Both the position numbers and the translations under genes were made by a program. From Limisphaerales bacterium (GTDB taxonomy: Bacteria; Verrucomicrobiota; Verrucomicrobiia; Limisphaerales; UBA1100): 64,000 nucleotides of DNA. The stretch lies in NCBI GenBank assembly GCA_014382585.1, contig JACNJL010000064.1:42537-106536 (forward strand), written 5' to 3'. The notes beneath the pieces are model-generated. The model saw only the letters and a list, made by a program, of their open reading frames with translations, searched no databases and was not told the DNA's origin. Of this stretch, positions 33,905 to 42,843 are shown one piece after another (positions within the stretch are counted from its first letter, which is position 1; every line of letters starts with the position of its first letter).

Positions 33905-34615
33905 TTACTTTTTTGATTTTGCGGTTTTGGCCGACTTTGCTTTTTTCGCGGGCCTTGGTTTGCTGCCTACTTCGTCGGGTGTGGTAATGGTGTTGGTGCC
34001 GGCGCCGTCGATGGTGCCGAGGCTGCCGAGTTTGCGTTGGCGCACGGCGCCATGTTTTTCCAGTTGCGCCTGGGAGTCGACAGTGTAACGGGCCCACGGG
34101 ATGGCGTTGAGGCGGCCCTTGGGAATGACTTTGCCGGAGATTTCGCAGGTGCCGTAGGTTTTGCGTTCGATGCGTTTGAGGGCTTCCTCGATTTCATAGA
34201 CGGCGTCTTGATCGTATGAGAGGAGGCTGAGCGCGGAGTCGCGGTCAAAATTATCGGTGCCGGAGTCGGCCATATGCATGGAGTATCCGGACATTTCCTC
34301 GGCGGATTCTTTTTTGATGTCGCCCATTTGGTGGAGCAGATGGTCGCGGAGATCCATGAGGACATCGTAATATTTTTTCCACTCGGCTTTGATTTTCACG
34401 CCGTCCATCGGGCGGTAAGCGGAGTTGGATTGTTTGGGCGCGGGTTTGAAGCCAAGAATGGCGGCTGCATTGGCGAGCGGAGCCTTTTGGCCCTTTCTTT
34501 TTGCGGCCTTTTTGGGTGTGGCTTTTTTGGCCGGTTTAGCAGCGGCTTTCTTCGGGGCGGCCTTTTTTACAGCTTTTTTAGCCGTTTTCTTGGCTGATTT
34601 TTTGGGGGCGCTCAT
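33905..34615 (-). CDS. DksA/TraR-like protein with lysine-rich tail and lost zinc ligands
   Basis: 236 residues from ATG 34615. The first 50 or so are a histone H1-like Lys/Ala/Pro repeat (KKSAKKTAKKAVKKAAPKKA). Then comes a DksA-type coiled coil (about 70-150, WKKYYDVLMDLRDHLLHQMG; DNFDRDSALSLLSYDQDAVY) and a C-terminal zinc-finger-like region YGTCEISGKVIPKGRLNAIP. Of the four expected cysteines only the first remains; the positions of the others hold Ser or Gln. It may bind RNA polymerase without zinc, as DksA2-type proteins do, and bind DNA through its basic tail. It lies 3 bp before rpmG and leads that operon. Confidence 0.82.
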   Translation of the reverse strand: MSAPKKSAKKTAKKAVKKAAPKKAAAKPAKKATPKKAAKRKGQKAPLANAAAILGFKPAPKQSNSAYRPMDGVKIKAEWKKYYDVLMDLRDHLLHQMGDIKKESAEEMSGYSMHMADSGTDNFDRDSALSLLSYDQDAVYEIEEALKRIERKTYGTCEISGKVIPKGRLNAIPWARYTVDSQAQLEKHGAVRQRKLGSLGTIDGAGTNTITTPDEVGSKPRPAKKAKSAKTAKSKK

Positions 34616-34731
34616 CGTTCTCTGTCGGTTTTTACGGTGTTTCCCGCAAAAGGGTTGGGGAAGATAGCAAACGACGCTCAAATTTCCACAAAAAAGTGCG
34701 CTTTTTTATGATTAGCTAAAACGCCCTAAAA

Positions 34732-35523
34732 TCAGCCTTTTTCGATGCAGGCGTAGGCGTTGTGGTTGTGGATGCTTTCGAAATTCTCGGCTTCGACCTT
34801 GTACCAAGTGACGTGGGCAAGCGCATTGAGGTGGGTGGCCACGTTGCGGACGAGGTCTTCCACGAACACGGGGTTGGCGTAGGCTTGCTCGGTGACGTGT
34901 TTTTCGTCGGGCCGTTTGAGGAGCGAATAGAGTTCGCAACTGGCAGATTGCTCCACGAGCGCGATGACGTCTTCGATCCACACGGTTTCATCCGAGCGCA
35001 ACTGGACGGTGACTTGGCCGCGTTGATTGTGGGCACCATCGGCGCTGATGGCTTTGGAGCAGGGGCAAAGGGTTGTGACGTGGGTGCGGACCTCGAGCAC
35101 GAAATCAATTTCATCGCCATTGGCGGTGGCATCGAAGCGGGCCTGATAATCCATGAGGCCGGTTTGGCCGGTGACGGGTGCGGCTTTTTCAAGGAAGAAT
35201 GGGAAATCCATTTCGAGATGCGCCGTTTGTGAATCGAGGCGCTGTTGCATGGCGCGGAGAATGTCGGGAATGTTTTCCACGTGGACGACGTTGCCGTGGG
35301 CGTTGAGCACTTCGATGAAGCGGCTCATATGCGTGCCTTTGAAATGATGCGGCAAATCCACAAACATACCGATGGTGGCGATGGTGTCCTGATGGGCCTT
35401 GGCTTTATCGCGGATGCGAATGGGGAAGCGGAGGTCGCGCACACCGACTTTATCGATACGCAGTTCGCGGTGGTCGGGCTGCTGCTGGATGTCGGTCAGT
35501 GGTTTTTGATTGTCCGTTTTCAT
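34732..35523 (-). CDS. folE2: GTP cyclohydrolase FolE2 (type IB)
   Basis: Makes dihydroneopterin triphosphate for folate and related pterins. 263 residues from ATG 35523 (MKTDNQKPLTDIQQQPDHRE). FolE2 signatures: DKVGVRDLRFPIRIRD, GTHMSRFIEVLN, and VTTLCPCSKAISADGAHNQRG with the metal-binding Cys. FolE2 works with metals other than zinc and is often used when zinc is scarce, which may be relevant to the ZIP/Zur operon 1.3 kb away. The gene has its own TACGCT -10-like box 11 bp upstream and is not in an operon. Confidence 0.94.
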   Translation of the reverse strand: MKTDNQKPLTDIQQQPDHRELRIDKVGVRDLRFPIRIRDKAKAHQDTIATIGMFVDLPHHFKGTHMSRFIEVLNAHGNVVHVENIPDILRAMQQRLDSQTAHLEMDFPFFLEKAAPVTGQTGLMDYQARFDATANGDEIDFVLEVRTHVTTLCPCSKAISADGAHNQRGQVTVQLRSDETVWIEDVIALVEQSASCELYSLLKRPDEKHVTEQAYANPVFVEDLVRNVATHLNALAHVTWYKVEAENFESIHNHNAYACIEKG

Positions 35524-35601
35524 TGCGGGCGGGGAGCGTAGCACGGATAGCGCGGATGGCAAATGACTTTCCCATTGCGGCGAGTTGGCTATGCTCGGCG
35601 A

Positions 35602-36510
35602 ATGAAATCTATTTTAGCTTTGTTAATCACCGCGGGTACATTGGTGGCGGCGGACACATTCACTGTAGCGAGCTTTAACGTGGAGAATTATTTCCTGCGC
35701 CCTTTCGGTACGCGCAAGGCGAAGCCGGCGGCATCGCGGGTGAAGGTGGTTGAGGCGATTTTGAAAATCCAACCCGATGTTTTGGCGTTGCAGGAAATCG
35801 GGAGACGCGCGGCGCTGGATGAATTGATGGCGAGCTTGAAGGCGAAGGGATTGAATTTTCCGCATCTGGAATGGGTGCAGGGGCCGGATCCGGCGATTCA
35901 TTTGGTGGTGCTCAGCCGGTTTCCCATCGAGAATCGCAAGACGCATTCGAAGGTGCCGTATTTGCTTGATCGCCAGCGGTTTGAGGTGTCGCGTGGGTTT
36001 GGCGAGGTGACGATTCGGGTGAATGCGAATTACAAATTTACGCTGCTCAACGCACATCTGAAATCCAAACGGCCCGTGCCGAGGGCGAGCGAGGCCGAAA
36101 TGCGGCTGAGTGAAGCCCGCGAATTGCGGCGCATCATCGAGGCGCGCCTAAGTGCAAATCCAAACGCAAATTTGTTGGTGGTGGGTGATCTAAATGATTA
36201 TCCCAACCGCCTGCCGATTCGCACGTTGCTTGGCAGCAAAGCACCGAAGTTGGTGGACCTCCGCCCCTTCGAGCGAAATGGCGATCGTGCGCCGCATCCA
36301 ACGAACAGTAAATTTATCCCGCGCCGCGTGGGGTGGACTTCGTTTTTTTGGAAGGAGGACAGTTACAGTCGATTTGACTATTTAATTGCGAGCGCGGGCT
36401 TGGAGCGCGAGTTGCACCGCGCGGGCACGTATGTGCACGCGATGGCAGATTGGGGTTTGGCTTCCGATCATCGGCCGGTGGTGGCGGAGTTTTTTGCGGA
36501 GGAAAAATGA
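35602..36510 (+). CDS. Exported endonuclease/exonuclease/phosphatase-family protein
   Basis: 302 residues from ATG 35602 with signal peptide MKSILALLITAGTLVAAD. The core shows the EEP fold: TVASFNVENYF, PDVLALQEIG (catalytic Glu), FTLLNAHLKSKRP, VVGDLNDYP (catalytic Asp/Asn) and LASDHRPVVAEF (catalytic Asp-His). All residues for a DNase I-like phosphodiesterase are present. The export signal suggests an extracellular nuclease or phosphatase. A TATGCT box ends 6 bp before the ATG. Confidence 0.87.
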   Translation: MKSILALLITAGTLVAADTFTVASFNVENYFLRPFGTRKAKPAASRVKVVEAILKIQPDVLALQEIGRRAALDELMASLKAKGLNFPHLEWVQGPDPAIHLVVLSRFPIENRKTHSKVPYLLDRQRFEVSRGFGEVTIRVNANYKFTLLNAHLKSKRPVPRASEAEMRLSEARELRRIIEARLSANPNANLLVVGDLNDYPNRLPIRTLLGSKAPKLVDLRPFERNGDRAPHPTNSKFIPRRVGWTSFFWKEDSYSRFDYLIASAGLERELHRAGTYVHAMADWGLASDHRPVVAEFFAEEK

Positions 36511-36519
36511 GCGGGTGAG

Positions 36520-38712
36520 CTATTCCGAAGACATACGCGGAGAGGCTTTGAGCGAATAGTTGAGTGAAAGCTGGACTTCATCGTTGCGGCGGCCGGTGTC
36601 AGTCACAAAACGCAGGTCCACAAAAAATGTCCAGCTGCGCATGTCGTGGTGGAAGGTGTAGCTGTGTTGCGAGAGTTGGCCTTTGACGGCGTCGTAATAT
36701 TGCCGCGTGGCGAAAGACCAATCTTCGTTGAAGCGATAGGCCGCGCCGGTGTAGAGCGCGCTGGTGCGGTCGGCGCTGGAGGTGCTGGGATGTGCGAGGT
36801 AATAATAGTGACCGAGGTTGAGGCGCCAGTTGTCATCGGGGGTAAAGTTTACGCTGTTGTTCATCAAGCGCCACACTGAGTTGTCGAGGTCGTAGCGTTG
36901 GTTGGATTGCAGTTCGATCCAGTTGCGGGGGCGGAAGCGCAAATCGGAGAAGGCATCGGCGAAGGTGTTTTGGCTGGAGTTGGGATCGAGCCGCCAATCG
37001 GTGTAGAGATTCCAGTCGATGAGTTCATCGATCGCGCGTGTTTGTTCTTCGCCAATGCGTGCGCCGCGGCGGGTTTGCCAAATATTACGCAGGCCAAGGC
37101 GCACGGCGTTTTGGCTGTCGATGTTGTCGATGGCGTTGTAGTCGGGCATTTCAAAGGGGAGCAGATTGGGTGAGGTGATTTCGCTGTCCAGCTTATCCAA
37201 TTCGCCCGGCGTGCGGTTGGGGCGCGGGATGAATACGTAATTGATGGAAGGCTTAACGATGTGGCGCAGGCCGTTGACATCCAGAAGTTTGTTCTGCACA
37301 TCGGGCATCTGCTTGGAGAATTTGGTGGAAAGCTCCACGCCGGTGTTGAACACATAACGCTCGCTGCTGGCGGTGGATTTGCCGCGGCCTTCGGTGGCAC
37401 CGTAGTGCGTGAGGCGCCCGCCGATGCGAGGGGTGACGTTAAGCCAGCCGTTGTAGGTTTTGGGCATGTAAATCTGGTGGAGCGTGTCCAGCCGCATCAT
37501 GCCGTAGTCGTCGGTGCTGCTGTTGGCGTAGCGGCGGTTGAGATAGGCCAGCGAACTTTCGGTGTCGTAATAAAGCGGGGTGTCACCCAGGCGATGACGC
37601 GTGCCGCTCAGGCGCAAATCGGGCAGGCGTTGCACGGTTTCGTAAAAATCATTCACCCGTGGCTGCATCAATAGATTGAGTTCGTAGTTCGACCATTTTT
37701 TGTCCAGCTCGAGAAATGAATTGGGCTGCACGTTGTTGCGATACGATTCCTCGAAGAAATCGCGCCGCATATATTCGTCCGATTCCAAATTAAAGTTGGC
37801 CGTGGCGGTGAAGCCGTTGGTGGTGCTCAGCCGATGCTGCCATTGGGCGAGGTCGCGTTCGCGATCGATGGTTCGGTTGAGTGAATCGGTTAGCGGATCA
37901 TCATCCCACGCCCGGTAGAGCGAGAGTCGGCCTTCGCCGCCGCGGCCGAGGTCGTAATTGAAATCCGGCCCCATGGCGAAGCCGCGTTGCGAGCGGTAGT
38001 CGAAATGAAATTCGCCGCCGAAGGTATCGCTCGTGGGCAGTCGCAATGAACTGAGCAGGTAACTGCCCCATTCGCTCTTGATGCCCGGTTCGAAGTGCAT
38101 ATTCCATTGGTGGCGTTTGAGGCTGCGTTTGTAATACGGCAAATACATCACCGGCAGTTTGCCGAAGTGCAGCGAGGCGTTCCGGAAGATGATGTGCTCG
38201 CCGGGTATGATTTCCACTTCCTTCGCCTTGATCACCATTGTAGGCTTCGCCACATCGTCGGTGGTGAAGGTGGCGTTCTTGGCGGTGTAAACTTTGTTGG
38301 TGGTATTGCCGGTCAGGTTTTCTCCGTGCATAAAAAACTCAAGATTGCCCGTGCGGAATTGGGCTGACTTAATATTGCGCGTTTTAAAATCGTATTCCAT
38401 CTGTTCCGCTTTCCAAATGTTTCCGTCGCGCCGTAACACCACATTGCCTGTGGCGGTCATTTGTTCGGTGAGATGGTTGAAGGAGCCGGTGTCGGTAGTA
38501 ACCTCAGCGGCATCCGGTTGGTCTTGGTGGTAAATGACCCGGATCCGTCCCGTGCCGGTGGTGACCCCGGACGTCGCATCATATGCAATATCCGCATTCG
38601 GCCCCACGAGCACGATTTTGGTTTTGGTCGGAATCAAGCCGTCTTGAGCCATCAATCCATTCCCGAAGAATAGAACCCCCGCGAACATCAGGTAAATCAG
38701 TTGCCTCCTCAT
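36520..38712 (-). CDS. lptD: LPS-assembly protein LptD
   Basis: Outer-membrane beta-barrel that places lipopolysaccharide in the outer leaflet. 730 residues from ATG 38712 (a GTG two codons upstream is an alternative). Signal peptide MRRQLIYLMFAGVLFFGNGL; an OstA/LptA-like jellyroll domain (about 35-190: MTATGNVVLRRDGNIWKAEQ, MEYDFKTRNIKSAQFRTG); then the barrel (about 200-730) with the PVMYLPYYKRS segment. The conserved cysteines of enterobacterial LptD are not obvious. It shows that the host is a diderm that makes LPS. Confidence 0.92.
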   Translation of the reverse strand: MRRQLIYLMFAGVLFFGNGLMAQDGLIPTKTKIVLVGPNADIAYDATSGVTTGTGRIRVIYHQDQPDAAEVTTDTGSFNHLTEQMTATGNVVLRRDGNIWKAEQMEYDFKTRNIKSAQFRTGNLEFFMHGENLTGNTTNKVYTAKNATFTTDDVAKPTMVIKAKEVEIIPGEHIIFRNASLHFGKLPVMYLPYYKRSLKRHQWNMHFEPGIKSEWGSYLLSSLRLPTSDTFGGEFHFDYRSQRGFAMGPDFNYDLGRGGEGRLSLYRAWDDDPLTDSLNRTIDRERDLAQWQHRLSTTNGFTATANFNLESDEYMRRDFFEESYRNNVQPNSFLELDKKWSNYELNLLMQPRVNDFYETVQRLPDLRLSGTRHRLGDTPLYYDTESSLAYLNRRYANSSTDDYGMMRLDTLHQIYMPKTYNGWLNVTPRIGGRLTHYGATEGRGKSTASSERYVFNTGVELSTKFSKQMPDVQNKLLDVNGLRHIVKPSINYVFIPRPNRTPGELDKLDSEITSPNLLPFEMPDYNAIDNIDSQNAVRLGLRNIWQTRRGARIGEEQTRAIDELIDWNLYTDWRLDPNSSQNTFADAFSDLRFRPRNWIELQSNQRYDLDNSVWRLMNNSVNFTPDDNWRLNLGHYYYLAHPSTSSADRTSALYTGAAYRFNEDWSFATRQYYDAVKGQLSQHSYTFHHDMRSWTFFVDLRFVTDTGRRNDEVQLSLNYSLKASPRMSSE

Positions 38713-38867
38713 CAGCACGCGCAGTGGAGCAAAACCCCGCCCTCAAGCCAACCCCGACTTATCCCCAGCGTCTGGGCCCGTTCATTTAGCAAACTAGTTT
38801 TAGGTGGCACAGTTGACATCGGTATCTCCCGCGAATAGTTTTTTGGCTGAACACGTCGCACCATTCA

Positions 38868-41072
38868 ATGAAACACATTTTTCGTCTCCTCGCTTTTTTC
38901 ACTCCCGCAATTCTTTTTGCCGCCGCGCCGAAGGATATTCCACAGCAGAAAGAAGGTGACTGGGTGGACGCGCGCTATGCGAAAGTGAAATTCGGCCCAT
39001 TCGTCAGCGGCCACATCGCCACGCCGAAGGGCAGCACGCACAAGGGCATCGCCATTCGCGTGGGCGAAAAGGGCGAGGGCACGATGGTGTTCGACACCGA
39101 CCTCTGCACCTGGCGCGCCGGCTGGACCGGCGGCTTCCTCAAGACCGATCCCGCCCGTTATGGCTTGATTCGCGCCCTCAAGCCCGACGGCCAAATCCTC
39201 TTCGCCAATCCACCCACCCCCGGCGTGGCCGATGCGAAGGGCTCTTTCACCGACCCGCGCCAACCGCGCAGTGGCCCGCTGCCGAGAGACTCGCTGCGTT
39301 ACAAGGGGCTGCATGTGAACGGCAATCGAGTGGTGCTCCGGTACAATGCAAGTGGAACCGAGATCCACGATTCGCCATGGGCACGCACCATGCAGGGCGC
39401 CACGCACTTTTCGCGGATTCTGCTGATCGGCCCACATAAGCAGCCGTTGGTGTTGAAAATCTGTTCCTTGCCAGGCGCGGGCAATTCGGTTTTGTACGGT
39501 GTCACAGGCGCGGCTGAACTGAAGACTGTTCCATTGGGAAAGAAAGATGCCGAGTTGAGATTGCATGTGCCGCCGAGCGCGGAAAATGTTCAGGTGAAGG
39601 TAGACTTTTGGATGGGGCCGAAAGCGGATTCCGGAAAATTGCAAAAGGCGTTCGAGAAGGATGCGGGTGATTTGATGAAGCTCACCAAACCCGGCCCGAG
39701 CCGATGGGGGGAGCCCATTGTCACCCAAGGCATTGTCGACCAGCGCAAGACGGCGTTTGCCATTGATACGATTACGGTGCCTTACCAGAACCGTTTCAAT
39801 GCGCTGTTCTTCACAGCGGGGCAAGGCTTCACCAGCAACGGCGATTGTTACGTGGCCACGGCGCACGGGGATGTTTGGAAGGTGACGGGGATTGATGCGG
39901 AGCTCAAGGCGGTGAAGTGGCATCGGTTTGCCACGGGGCTTTATCAGCCGTTGGGGTTGCGGGTGGTGAAGGATAAAATCTACGTGCTGGGGCGCGACCA
40001 AATCACGCGGCTGCATGACCAGAACAACGACGGAGAGGCGGATTTTTATGAGGCGTTTAATAATGACCTCATGATTGGCGGTGGCGGGCATTCGTATGCC
40101 ACGTGTCTGGAGACCGATCCGGCGGGCAATTTTTATTTCATCCGCTGCGCCGAAGGCACGCCGCACGGGGGGGTGCTTTTAAAAGTGTCAGCCGATGGCG
40201 GCAAAATGGAAGTGGTTGCCACGGGCTTTCGCAATCCGAACGGCCTCGGCGTGGGGCCCAATGGCGTCATCACCGCTGCCGATCAACAAGGCACGTGGGT
40301 GCCCGAGACGCGGCTGGACGTCATCAAGCCCGGCGGCTTCTACGGCTTCATGCCCATGCACAAACGCAAGGTGGCACCGAAAACCTACGACCCGCCGCTG
40401 ATGTGGATTCCCCGCGTACTGGACAACTCCGCCGGCGGCCAAGTGTGGGTGCCGAAAAACCAATGGGGCCCGCTCGGCGGTGAGCTGCTGCACTTCTCCT
40501 ACGGACGCTGCACGATGATGCACATCCTCCGCGATGGCGCCAATGGCGGCGCGGTGCCGTTACCCGGACGCTTCCTTTCCGGCGCGTGTCGCGGGCGCTT
40601 CAATCCGAAGGATGGCCACCTGTACGTCACCGGCTTGCTCGGCTGGCAAACCTCCGCCATCCGCGACGGCTGCCTCCAGCGCGTGCGTTTCACCGGCGAA
40701 GCATTGCGCCAACCCATCGGAATGAAAATTCACGCCAACGGCATCCGCCTCACTTTCAGCACCGCGCTCGACCAGAAAATTGCTGAGGACATTGACAGCT
40801 GGGCCGCCGAGCAATGGAACTACAAATGGACGGCCGCCTACGGCTCCAAAGATTGGTCCGTGAACGACCCCGCCAAACAAGGCCGCGATGCCGTAACCAT
40901 CCAATCCGCCAAACTCCTCCCCGACGGCAAAAGCGTTTTCCTGCAAATCGCCAAAGTCCAACCCGTCCACTCAATGGCCATCCGCTATAACCTCGACACC
41001 GCAAAGGGCAAAATCTTCAAAGGCACGTATTACTTGACCGTGAACGAAGTGGGGAAGCCATTTGTGAAATAA
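38868..41072 (+). CDS. Secreted sorbosone-dehydrogenase-like propeller protein
   Basis: 734 residues with signal peptide MKHIFRLLAFFTPAILFAAA. An N-terminal beta-rich region (about 25-260) of the type annotated DUF6797 in verrucomicrobial proteins precedes a glucose/sorbosone-dehydrogenase-like propeller (about 290-600: YVATAHGDVWKVTGI, GLRVVKDKIYVLGRDQITRL, FRNPNGLGVGPNGVITAADQ). A C-terminal beta domain (about 640-734) follows. No CxxCH motif is present, so unlike the protein at 15557-18565 it carries no haem of its own. It may oxidise sugars in the periplasm with a separate electron acceptor. Confidence 0.78.
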   Translation: MKHIFRLLAFFTPAILFAAAPKDIPQQKEGDWVDARYAKVKFGPFVSGHIATPKGSTHKGIAIRVGEKGEGTMVFDTDLCTWRAGWTGGFLKTDPARYGLIRALKPDGQILFANPPTPGVADAKGSFTDPRQPRSGPLPRDSLRYKGLHVNGNRVVLRYNASGTEIHDSPWARTMQGATHFSRILLIGPHKQPLVLKICSLPGAGNSVLYGVTGAAELKTVPLGKKDAELRLHVPPSAENVQVKVDFWMGPKADSGKLQKAFEKDAGDLMKLTKPGPSRWGEPIVTQGIVDQRKTAFAIDTITVPYQNRFNALFFTAGQGFTSNGDCYVATAHGDVWKVTGIDAELKAVKWHRFATGLYQPLGLRVVKDKIYVLGRDQITRLHDQNNDGEADFYEAFNNDLMIGGGGHSYATCLETDPAGNFYFIRCAEGTPHGGVLLKVSADGGKMEVVATGFRNPNGLGVGPNGVITAADQQGTWVPETRLDVIKPGGFYGFMPMHKRKVAPKTYDPPLMWIPRVLDNSAGGQVWVPKNQWGPLGGELLHFSYGRCTMMHILRDGANGGAVPLPGRFLSGACRGRFNPKDGHLYVTGLLGWQTSAIRDGCLQRVRFTGEALRQPIGMKIHANGIRLTFSTALDQKIAEDIDSWAAEQWNYKWTAAYGSKDWSVNDPAKQGRDAVTIQSAKLLPDGKSVFLQIAKVQPVHSMAIRYNLDTAKGKIFKGTYYLTVNEVGKPFVK

Positions 41073-41097
41073 TTTTTTGAACCGCCAAGACACAAGG

Positions 41098-41137
41098 ACG
41101 CCAAGATTTTCTGTCATTGGTTTCCCTTGGCGTTTTT
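41098..41137 (+). terminator. Terminator-like hairpin in a dispersed repeat
   Basis: ACGCCAAG (41098-41105) and CTTGGCGT (41126-41133) form a perfect 8-bp stem followed by Ts, 26 bp after the propeller stop. The words GAACCGCCAAGACAC belong to the dispersed repeat also seen at 42771-42800 and, reversed, at 47603-47632. A second hairpin-like unit (CCAATGTAGC ... CCGGGCTAC) follows at 41141-41182. Confidence 0.55.
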
Positions 41138-41235
41138 GCGCCAATGTAGCTCTGGTCGGTGACCCGGGCTACAATCCCCGTAAGGGGTGAATTAAATCTC
41201 CTTTCCAAATCCGCTCGCCGGTCTACACTGTTCCG

Positions 41236-42765
41236 ATGCGATGGCTGGTTTTCATTTTGGTGATCGGAAGCGCGGGCGCGGCGGATGCGCCGCGGGTGGG
41301 GAAGTTTACCCTCAAAAATGGCGACCGCATCGATATCACGATGCACGGCTACACGCTGGCGGGGGGCTTCAGCTTCAGCCACGCGGACATCACCGGCAAG
41401 CTCCGCATTAAGGCCGACGCGCTGCGGCAGGTGGACCTCAACCCCGCACCCACTCCCGCTGCCGCCCGTCGTCACGGCGCGTTGGTGCATCTTTTTAATG
41501 GCGATGAATTGGCCGGCGACATTATCAAACTAACCGAGGAATCCCTCGAATTTGATACGTGGTACGCCGGTAAACTTTCCATCCCGCGCGCGGAGGTGCA
41601 ATGGCTCGTGCCCGGTACCGGCGCCGTGGTGTTCGACGGCCCCAAATCCCTCAACGGCTGGGGAGCGGCCATCATCGGCGTGCTGCTCGGCGATGATGGC
41701 GACGACGGCGTCGAAGGCATCACTATCCAAGACGTGTTTGCCGACAGCCCCGCGTCCAAGGCCGGTTTGAAAATCGGCGACATCATCACCCACATCAACG
41801 GCAAGGCGTACATCAAAAAAGAACGGATGATCGCATTCGTCAAAGGCCAAAAAGTGGGCGACAAATTGAAGGTGAATTTATTGCGCGGTGAAAATGAAAT
41901 TGTGAAAGTAGAAGTCACCCTCGGCTCCTTGCATTGGGAATTTGATAACGGCTCTTTGATTAGCAAAGGCACCGGCTACGTCATCGGTAAAGAACTCAAC
42001 TGGCCGTCGATGGCCAGTGTGGATTTCGACCTCGAATGGGACCGCGACATCGCGATGGACGTGATGCTCTGCACCGACCGCCTCCACAGCGTGAGCTTTC
42101 AAAATGCCTACCTCCTGCGCCTCAACGGCGGCCCGAGCTATCTCTACCGTCACTCCAGCGCCGGCGAAGGCGACCTCAGCACCACCAGCCTCGGCAGCGG
42201 CAATCCCGCTTGGGGCTCCGCGCGAAAGGCCCACGTTTCCATCCGCGTGGACCGCCGCACCGCCACCATCGCGCTGCTCGTCAACGATCGTCTCGTGCGC
42301 AAATGGGTGGACAAAGCCGGGTTCGCCGGCAAAGGCAAAGTGCTTCAGTTCAACCCCCAAACCGATTCCCGAATGGCCATCCACAACCTGCGCCTCAGCG
42401 AATGGAACGGCCGTCTCCCCAAGGCCGGCGGACCGCCTGCTGCCCAAGCTGGCGTAAAGGATAACATTCAGTTTCACAAAGGAGACGCTCTCACCGGCCA
42501 AATCATCGGCGTCGCCAACGGCAAACTCACCCTTAAAACCGACTTTGCTGACCTCGCGATCCCCCTCCAAAAAATCGCCAACATCTCCTTCGCTAAAGCT
42601 GCGCCCGCTTCGGCATTGAACGCCTCGGTTCTCAATTTGGGCAAAACGGGGAAATTTTATGCTAACCTTCTCGAATGGTCTCCCAATGGCGTGCGGGTAG
42701 ATTCACCGGTGCTCGGCGAATTGAAGCTGGTCCCTTCGATTATCAATTCCGTGCAGTTCAAGTAA
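41236..42765 (+). CDS. Secreted PDZ-domain protein
   Basis: 509 residues with a short signal peptide MRWLVFILVIGSAGAA. A small beta domain resembling those that start FTLKNGDRIDI is repeated further on (LVHLFNGDELAGDI; IQFHKGDALTGQIIG). A PDZ domain (about 140-235) has VEGITIQDVFADSPASKAGL and IGDIITHINGKAYIKKE. A lectin/laminin-G-like beta region (about 240-395) follows. No protease motif is present, so it is probably a periplasmic or surface adaptor. TACACT ends 6 bp before the ATG. Function unknown. Confidence 0.75.
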   Translation: MRWLVFILVIGSAGAADAPRVGKFTLKNGDRIDITMHGYTLAGGFSFSHADITGKLRIKADALRQVDLNPAPTPAAARRHGALVHLFNGDELAGDIIKLTEESLEFDTWYAGKLSIPRAEVQWLVPGTGAVVFDGPKSLNGWGAAIIGVLLGDDGDDGVEGITIQDVFADSPASKAGLKIGDIITHINGKAYIKKERMIAFVKGQKVGDKLKVNLLRGENEIVKVEVTLGSLHWEFDNGSLISKGTGYVIGKELNWPSMASVDFDLEWDRDIAMDVMLCTDRLHSVSFQNAYLLRLNGGPSYLYRHSSAGEGDLSTTSLGSGNPAWGSARKAHVSIRVDRRTATIALLVNDRLVRKWVDKAGFAGKGKVLQFNPQTDSRMAIHNLRLSEWNGRLPKAGGPPAAQAGVKDNIQFHKGDALTGQIIGVANGKLTLKTDFADLAIPLQKIANISFAKAAPASALNASVLNLGKTGKFYANLLEWSPNGVRVDSPVLGELKLVPSIINSVQFK

Positions 42766-42769
42766 TTTG

Positions 42770-42843
42770 TTATTGAACCGCCAAGATCAAAGGCGCGTAG
42801 GCCAATGTAGCCCGGGCCCCGGCTCACCGAGCCGGGCTACAGA
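42770..42843. repeat. Composite dispersed repeat between convergent genes
   Basis: Begins with GAACCGCCAAGA and continues into a perfect 9-bp inverted repeat, GTAGCCCGG (42807-42815) and CCGGGCTAC (42832-42840), with a nested CGGCTC/GAGCCG pair. The same two modules in the same order occur at 41081-41182. The hairpin encodes the last residues and supplies the stop codon of the glycerate kinase gene, so the repeat appears to have inserted into its 3' end. Confidence 0.65.

Noticed and set aside
38865..40166. Long minus-strand frame of 433 codons opposite the sorbosone-dehydrogenase-like gene
   Set aside because: No domain, no start signal, and fully inside a gene with signal peptide and propeller motifs.
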